The notes under the pieces were generated by a model. It was not told the DNA's origin. It searched no databases and saw only the letters and a list, made by a program, of their open reading frames with translations. DNA of 28,422 nucleotides, taken from NCBI GenBank assembly GCA_009775535.1, contig VSPW01000002.1:1-28422 (forward strand). Direction: 5' to 3'. This document shows positions 24,277 to 28,422 of this stretch, piece by piece (the first letter of the stretch is position 1; each line of letters opens with the position of its first letter). This stretch comes from Muribaculaceae bacterium. GTDB taxonomy: Bacteria; Bacteroidota; Bacteroidia; Bacteroidales; Muribaculaceae. The translations under genes and the position numbers were made by a program.

Positions 24277-25179
24277 ATGGCAACATTAAGAGAACTTAAA
24301 GGACGCATCGGCTCAGTAGCCTCTTCTGAGAAGATCACAGGGGCCATGAAGATGATCTCTTCGGCAAAGATGCGGAAAGCGGAACTTGCACTACGCAAGC
24401 TCACCCCTTTCCGTACACAGATTGAAACAGTCATCAGTAACCTCCTGGCTGCCGAAGCATCCTTTTCGTCACCACTCACCGAAACGCGGGACGTGAAACA
24501 TGTCGCTATAGTGGTGCTGGGCAGCGATGACGGCCTTTGCGGTGCATACAACGTGAATATCGCAAAAAAGCTCACCGCGCATATCGGAAATCTGCGTGCA
24601 GAATACGCACATTCAGGCAGCCTGCATTTCACGATATTGCCCGTAGGCGCAAAAATCGCCAAGATATGCGCGAAATTCCCTGATCCCGACATCACTGTCA
24701 CAAACCTCGCACAGGAAGGCATAAACGTGACTTCAAAAAGTTCAGGCAACGATGTCAACAGCCTCACACGTTGGCTGGAAAAGGCGTTCCTTGACGGCAG
24801 GTTCGACAAGATAGACATGCTGTACATGCAATTCAAAAGCGTCAGCCGCCAGAGGGCTACAGCAGAACAGCTTATACCTGTCGTGCAGGAGACATTTGCA
24901 GCAGAAGGCGCAATTGACAGCCAGTCAAAGCCATATCTGTTCGAGCCTACACCCCAGGCTATCTTCAGTTCCATACTGCCCATGTTCCTGATGTCGGTAA
25001 TGCAGGAAGTATTCACTCAGAACCGCGCATCAGAGCAGGCCGCAAGGATAATGGCCATGCAGAGCGCGAATGACAACGCAAAAAAACTGCTTGAACAGCT
25101 TCAACTCGAATACAACAAACTCCGCCAGCAAAGCATCACAACGGAACTGCTCGACATCGTCGGCGGCCAGGTGAGATAG
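24277..25179 (+). CDS. atpG: ATP synthase F1 subunit gamma
   Basis: Gamma is the rotating shaft of F1. It has 300 residues. The N-terminal helix starts MATLRELKGRIGSVASSEKI and continues TGAMKMISSAKMRKAE. The C-terminal helix carries the conserved RASEQAARIMAMQSANDNAK. Together these form the coiled coil that fits the alpha/beta hexamer. The central part (GSDDGLCGAYNVNIAKKL) is the Rossmann-like domain. It is the last gene of the ATP synthase block. The gap to nuoI is 65 bp with neither terminator nor convincing promoter. Confidence 0.96.
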   Translation: MATLRELKGRIGSVASSEKITGAMKMISSAKMRKAELALRKLTPFRTQIETVISNLLAAEASFSSPLTETRDVKHVAIVVLGSDDGLCGAYNVNIAKKLTAHIGNLRAEYAHSGSLHFTILPVGAKIAKICAKFPDPDITVTNLAQEGINVTSKSSGNDVNSLTRWLEKAFLDGRFDKIDMLYMQFKSVSRQRATAEQLIPVVQETFAAEGAIDSQSKPYLFEPTPQAIFSSILPMFLMSVMQEVFTQNRASEQAARIMAMQSANDNAKKLLEQLQLEYNKLRQQSITTELLDIVGGQVR

Positions 25180-25244
25180 ACCGGGGCGATACAGATAAAA
25201 ACGGAAAAATAACTAATCCAATACATTTACATCAACATCATTCA

Positions 25245-25694
25245 ATGGGTAGTGTAAAAGAATATTTCAAATCACTAGGCACCGGTGTTGCATCGCTCAT
25301 AAAAGGCATGCAGGTCACCGGCAAGGAATTCATAACGCCTAAAATCACCGAACGGTATCCCGAAGACCGCGAAACCCGCCAGTGGCCCGACCGTTTCCGT
25401 GCAATCCTGCGGTTCAAATACGACCAGGACGGAAACCATAAGTGCATCGCATGCGGCATATGCGAACGCAACTGTCCGAACGGCACAATCACCGTACAGA
25501 CAAAGATGGTCGACACATTCGACGGCAAGAAGAAGCGTAAGATCGACAAATACCTATATGACCTGGGCAGCTGTACATTCTGCCAGCTCTGCGTGACATC
25601 ATGCCCTCATGACGCCATAGAGTTTGACAACGATTTTGAACAGGCCGTTTTCACACGCGGCTCACTGGTAAAGCAGCTCAACTACCTTCCTTAA
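25245..25694 (+). CDS. nuoI: NADH-quinone oxidoreductase subunit I, ends at in-frame TAA
   Basis: NuoI carries the two 4Fe-4S clusters N6a and N6b that relay electrons to N2. Both ligand sets are intact: Cys67, 70, 73, 77 (CIACGICERNCP) and Cys110, 113, 116, 120 (CTFCQLCVTSCP). As annotated the protein has 149 residues and ends LVKQLNYLP, after the conserved core, so it should still work. However, the frame continues without another stop for 93 codons after the TAA (25692-25694), and only that longer version brings the gene end to normal spacing before nuoJ. The ATP synthase genes lie directly upstream in place of the expected neighbour nuoH. Confidence 0.94.
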   Translation: MGSVKEYFKSLGTGVASLIKGMQVTGKEFITPKITERYPEDRETRQWPDRFRAILRFKYDQDGNHKCIACGICERNCPNGTITVQTKMVDTFDGKKKRKIDKYLYDLGSCTFCQLCVTSCPHDAIEFDNDFEQAVFTRGSLVKQLNYLP

Positions 25695-25701
25695 AAGGAA
25701 G
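25686..25701 (+). other. Perfect inverted repeat spanning the nuoI stop codon
   Basis: CTTCCTTAAAAGGAAG is an inverted repeat of 7 bp arms around AA. It would fold in RNA as a 6 bp stem with the loop TAAA, which contains the stop codon's last bases. It is too weak and too central to the frame to look like a normal terminator. Confidence 0.55.
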
Positions 25702-25976
25702 AACCGACACCGACCCCCGAGCAGATAGCAAAGGCTGCGGCTGAACGCGAGGCCAAGATCGCCGAAGCGAAAGCCAAGGCAGCAGCCCTTAAGGCACAAC
25801 GCGAACAGGACGGAGCTGCACCGCAAGCTGCAAACGATGCCGCTGCCAAGGCCGCACAGGCCGCAGCCGGCGACCCCGAAAAGGAGGCTAAGATAAAAGC
25901 CGCCCTCGAAAAGGCCGCAAAGCTGCGCGCCGAACGAGAGGCCGCAAAAAAGCAGCAGGAAAACAAGCCTGAATAA
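25695..25976 (+). pseudogene. Ala/Lys/Glu-rich C-terminal tail of nuoI beyond an in-frame stop
   Basis: Directly after the nuoI TAA the same reading frame stays open for 93 codons and closes with TAA at 25974-25976. It encodes KEEPTPTPEQIAKAAAEREA and then a highly charged Ala-rich sequence, with two similar segments around REAKIAEAKAKAAALKAQRE and KEAKIKAALEKAAKLRAERE. It would be helical. Codon choice (GCC, GCA, GAA, AAG) matches the neighbours. I find no ATG in this frame, so it is unlikely to be a separate gene. It is best read as the natural tail of NuoI, cut off by one nonsense change, read through, or split by a base error. Without it there would be a 324 bp gap to nuoJ. Confidence 0.75.
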
Positions 25977-26018
25977 GAAACCATCACCAGAAATTAATAA
26001 CAACCACATAAAATTCTA

Positions 26019-26531
26019 ATGGAATCAGTAGGAAGTATCATCATGTACATTATCGTCGCCCTGGCGGTAATCGTCTTCTCGGTACTGGCTGTCACCACCC
26101 GCAAGATACTGCGTGCGGCGACCTACCTGCTCTTTACCCTGTTTGCCACAGCTGTCATATATTTCATGCTTGACTATGAATTCCTTGGCGCTGTGCAGAT
26201 TGCGGTATACGCAGGCGGTATCGTCGTGCTTTTTGTATTTGCAATCCTGCTTACAAGCAAGCCCGGCGACAACTCCGAGAAACTCGCTTCAAAATCACGT
26301 GCGCTCGGCCTGACGGCCGCCATCGCCACCCTGGCAGTGGCCGGCTACTCGCTCATAGTCCGCGCTATGGCATTCACCTCTAAGCCGGAGATGGACGCCC
26401 CTGACATGGACCGCATAGGCGATGCCATGCTCGGCACCGGCACAGGAGGCTATCTCCTCCCCTTTGAGGCAATCAGTGTGTTATTACTCGCATGTATAAT
26501 CGGCGGAGTCGTAGTGGCCCGCAAAGAATAG
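26019..26531 (+). CDS. nuoJ: NADH-quinone oxidoreductase subunit J
   Basis: NuoJ is a membrane subunit of complex I near the quinone-binding end of the membrane arm. It has 170 residues and five predicted membrane helices. The conserved region FTLFATAVIYFMLDYEFLGAV and the following QIAVYAGGIVVLFVFAILL, including the flexible third helix with its conserved Tyr-Ala-Gly-Gly, are clear. The last helix (ISVLLLACIIGGVVVARK) is standard. It lies 42 bp after the end of the nuoI tail frame and 6 bp before nuoK. Confidence 0.95.
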   Translation: MESVGSIIMYIIVALAVIVFSVLAVTTRKILRAATYLLFTLFATAVIYFMLDYEFLGAVQIAVYAGGIVVLFVFAILLTSKPGDNSEKLASKSRALGLTAAIATLAVAGYSLIVRAMAFTSKPEMDAPDMDRIGDAMLGTGTGGYLLPFEAISVLLLACIIGGVVVARKE

Positions 26532-26537
26532 TCTGCA

Positions 26538-26849
26538 ATGGAAATAACTGCAATATACTATCTGATTCCGGCCCTAATCATGTTCTGTTGCGGCGTCTAC
26601 GGATTCATCACCCGCAAGAATATGATAGCCATACTGATTTCCCTCGAGTTGATGCTCAATGCCGTTGACATCAACTTCGTAGTGTTCAACCGTTTCCTTT
26701 TCCCCGGACAAATGGAAGGCATGATGTTCACATTGTTCGCCATAGCCATAGCGGCTGCAGAGACAGCGCTGGCCATAGCCATCATCATAAACATCTTCCG
26801 CATCGGCAAGAAAATCGATGTCCGTGACCTCACAAAAATGAAATTCTAG
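26538..26849 (+). CDS. nuoK: NADH-quinone oxidoreductase subunit K
   Basis: NuoK is a three-helix membrane subunit on the proton path of complex I. It has 103 residues, the normal length. The two essential membrane glutamates are present: Glu37 in ISLELMLNAVDINFV and Glu75 in IAAAETALAIAI. The short loop RKNM(I) between helices 1 and 2 is conserved. Only 6 bp separate it from nuoJ and 5 bp from nuoL, so the three are tightly coupled. Confidence 0.96.
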   Translation: MEITAIYYLIPALIMFCCGVYGFITRKNMIAILISLELMLNAVDINFVVFNRFLFPGQMEGMMFTLFAIAIAAAETALAIAIIINIFRIGKKIDVRDLTKMKF

Positions 26850-26854
26850 AGTCT

Positions 26855-28422
26855 ATGGAAGCTACCTTACCAATCCTGATTTTAGCGATACCCCTCTTCA
26901 TGTTCCTGCTGCTGGGCCTTTTCGGGAAGTTCATGCCCCATAAGGTCGCCGGCATACTGGGCACTGCGGGAATGGGAGTAACGCTCATCCTTGCCTATAC
27001 AGTGGCTTTCAGCTACTTTTTCTCCGGAAACCCTGAATTCATAAACGAATCGGGTGAACGCCTGCAATCGCTCATATTCAATGTAGACTGGCTACAGTTC
27101 ACCGACAATCTGGTGATACGCCTGGGCTTCCTCCTGGATCCGATCTCGGCGATGATGCTTGTCGTGATCACCACGATATCGTTCATGGTGCACCTCTACA
27201 GCAACGGCTACATGCGTGACCACCACGGTGTATGGGAGACAGGTTTCCAGCGTTTCTACGCCTTCCTTTCGTTGTTCAGCTTCTCGATGCTCGGCCTTGT
27301 AGTCGCAACAAACATCTTCCAGATGTATATCTTCTGGGAGCTTGTGGGTGCGTCGTCCTACCTGCTAATCGGGTTCTACTATACGAAACACAGCGCCGTA
27401 TCGGCCTCCAAGAAGGCATTCATTGTTACCCGTTTCGCCGACCTGGGCTTCCTTATCGGTATCCTGATACTGTCTTACTACACCGGCACATTCAATTTCA
27501 CTGAACTTACATCTATCCCTGTGGAAGGGTTGAGCGATGTATACCAGGTGTCGTTGGGTACAGCAGAGACAGTCAAGGGTGTGTTCGCAAGCAGTGCTGC
27601 ACCTGTATTCATGGGCGGCTCGGTGCTTACCTGGGCCTTGGTGCTCATATTCATGGGCGGCATGGGTAAATCGGCCATGATGCCTCTGCACATCTGGCTT
27701 CCGGATGCAATGGAAGGCCCGACCCCGGTATCTGCCCTCATCCACGCTGCAACCATGGTGGTGGCAGGCGTATACCTTGTGGCACGCCTCTTCCCTCTCT
27801 ACCTTATGGAGACAGCTGCAATGGACATAATAGTGGTGGTCGGCGCTGTCACCGCCCTGTATGCCGCGATAGTGGCCTGCGTACAGGTGGACATCAAGCG
27901 CGTGCTTGCGTTCTCGACCATATCGCAGATTGCTTTCATGATGGTGTCGCTAGGAGTTGCCAACCCTGACTTCCACCACGGCCTGGGCTACATGGCCAGC
28001 ATGTTCCACCTGTTCACCCACGCGATGTTCAAGGCATTGCTGTTCCTATGTGCCGGCGCGCTGATACACGCCATCGGCTCTAACGACTACACCGACATGC
28101 ACGGATTGAGGAAATACATGCCCATCACCCACGCGGCATTCCTTATCGGCTGCCTCGCCATTGCGGGCATCATACCGTTTGCCGGGTTCTTCTCCAAGGA
28201 TGAGATACTCACCGCATGCCTTGGCAATTCGACATTCTGGTATATATGGATGTCGCTTGTCGCCGGCCTGACCGCATTCTATATGTTCCGCCTCTATTAC
28301 CTTATCTTCTGGTGGAAGGAACATAAGGTGCATGACCCTCACCACACTCCCCACGACCAGCCTTGGACTATGACCCTCCCCTTGGTCATCCTCGCTGTTG
28401 TCTCTTGCGTGGCCGGGTTTGT
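26855..28422 (+). CDS. nuoL: NADH-quinone oxidoreductase subunit L (partial, runs off the window)
   Basis: NuoL is the distal antiporter-like proton-pumping subunit of complex I. The window contains 522 complete codons with no stop, so the 3' end (family length about 620-680) lies beyond it. Key channel residues are visible: Glu162 in FWELVGASSYL, Lys272 in GGMGKSAMMPLHIWLPDAM, His297 in PVSALIHAATMV, and Lys393 in THAMFKALLFLCAGAL. The start ATG is 5 bp after the nuoK stop. The nuoM and nuoN genes would be expected next, outside the window. Confidence 0.95.
   Translation, partial: MEATLPILILAIPLFMFLLLGLFGKFMPHKVAGILGTAGMGVTLILAYTVAFSYFFSGNPEFINESGERLQSLIFNVDWLQFTDNLVIRLGFLLDPISAMMLVVITTISFMVHLYSNGYMRDHHGVWETGFQRFYAFLSLFSFSMLGLVVATNIFQMYIFWELVGASSYLLIGFYYTKHSAVSASKKAFIVTRFADLGFLIGILILSYYTGTFNFTELTSIPVEGLSDVYQVSLGTAETVKGVFASSAAPVFMGGSVLTWALVLIFMGGMGKSAMMPLHIWLPDAMEGPTPVSALIHAATMVVAGVYLVARLFPLYLMETAAMDIIVVVGAVTALYAAIVACVQVDIKRVLAFSTISQIAFMMVSLGVANPDFHHGLGYMASMFHLFTHAMFKALLFLCAGALIHAIGSNDYTDMHGLRKYMPITHAAFLIGCLAIAGIIPFAGFFSKDEILTACLGNSTFWYIWMSLVAGLTAFYMFRLYYLIFWWKEHKVHDPHHTPHDQPWTMTLPLVILAVVSCVAGF

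Noticed and set aside
24030..25016. A 328-codon open frame on the minus strand opposite atpA and atpG
   Set aside because: It is antisense to two well-identified genes and its translation has no recognisable domain. Long antisense frames are common in GC-rich coding DNA. The same applies to 20342-20974, 23516-24220 and 1332-1811.
25180..25244. A promoter before nuoI at TACATTTA
   Set aside because: The last base departs from the TAnnTTTG consensus and no TTTG box stands about 20 bp upstream, so I do not call it.
25662..26009. A minus-strand open frame opposite the nuoI tail, rich in Cys, Leu and Phe
   Set aside because: It is the mirror of an Ala/Lys/Glu-rich coding stretch, and its composition (long Leu, Cys, Phe runs) is what antisense of GCN/AAG/GAA codons gives.
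1..28422. CRISPR arrays, insertion sequences, integrases or phage genes
   Set aside because: No regularly spaced repeats, transposase motifs, terminal inverted repeats or phage-type genes were seen; every large open stretch is explained by housekeeping or envelope genes.

Overview
The window looks like a Bacteroidales chromosome segment (phylum Bacteroidota). A gut lineage near Muribaculaceae or Bacteroides is plausible, but that finer placement is inference. The signs are: six promoters of the Bacteroidota type (-7 TAnnTTTG, with a -33 TTTG-like box at five of them); the lineage-typical families DUF4290 and DUF4301; a TonB-dependent outer-membrane receptor paired with a lipoprotein; ATP synthase genes in the order D-C-B-E-F-H-A-G with a short epsilon subunit and a signal-peptide-bearing subunit a; and a complex I operon with fused nuoCD and no nuoE, nuoF or nuoG. 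All genes seen are chromosomal housekeeping or envelope genes. I found no phage, transposon, plasmid or CRISPR feature.

Layout. (1) 1-3151, plus strand: a hairpin from the end of an upstream unit, a promoter, then fabG, a DUF4290 protein, rimM, a small acidic protein and an OmpA-C protein. (2) 3135-6930, minus strand: aroE, a YeiH-family membrane protein and comEC, probably one operon read from a promoter just upstream of aroE. (3) 6931-7279: an AT-rich divergent spacer holding the aroE promoter, an imperfect direct repeat of about 42 bp and a likely -7 box for the next gene. (4) 7280-10858, plus strand: a secreted TPR protein and a DUF4301 protein whose motifs resemble UDP-sugar pyrophosphorylases. 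(5) 10987-11092: tRNA-Cys(GCA) and its terminator. (6) 11164-14315: a TonB-dependent receptor and a lipoprotein with an apparent internal duplication. (7) 14345-28422 (runs off the end): a respiratory super-operon, nuoA-nuoB-nuoCD-nuoH-[atpD-C-B-E-F-H-A-G]-nuoI-nuoJ-nuoK-nuoL, behind one recognisable promoter and a leader of about 120 nt that can form hairpins.

The most notable points are in the last block. The whole F-type ATP synthase operon sits between nuoH and nuoI, so the proton pump and the proton consumer are probably co-transcribed. nuoI ends at a TAA, yet the same frame continues for 93 codons as an Ala/Lys/Glu-rich tail that reaches the normal spacing before nuoJ. This suggests a fresh nonsense mutation, readthrough or a base error. 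The c subunit lacks the Na+-binding residues, so the enzyme is predicted to use H+.
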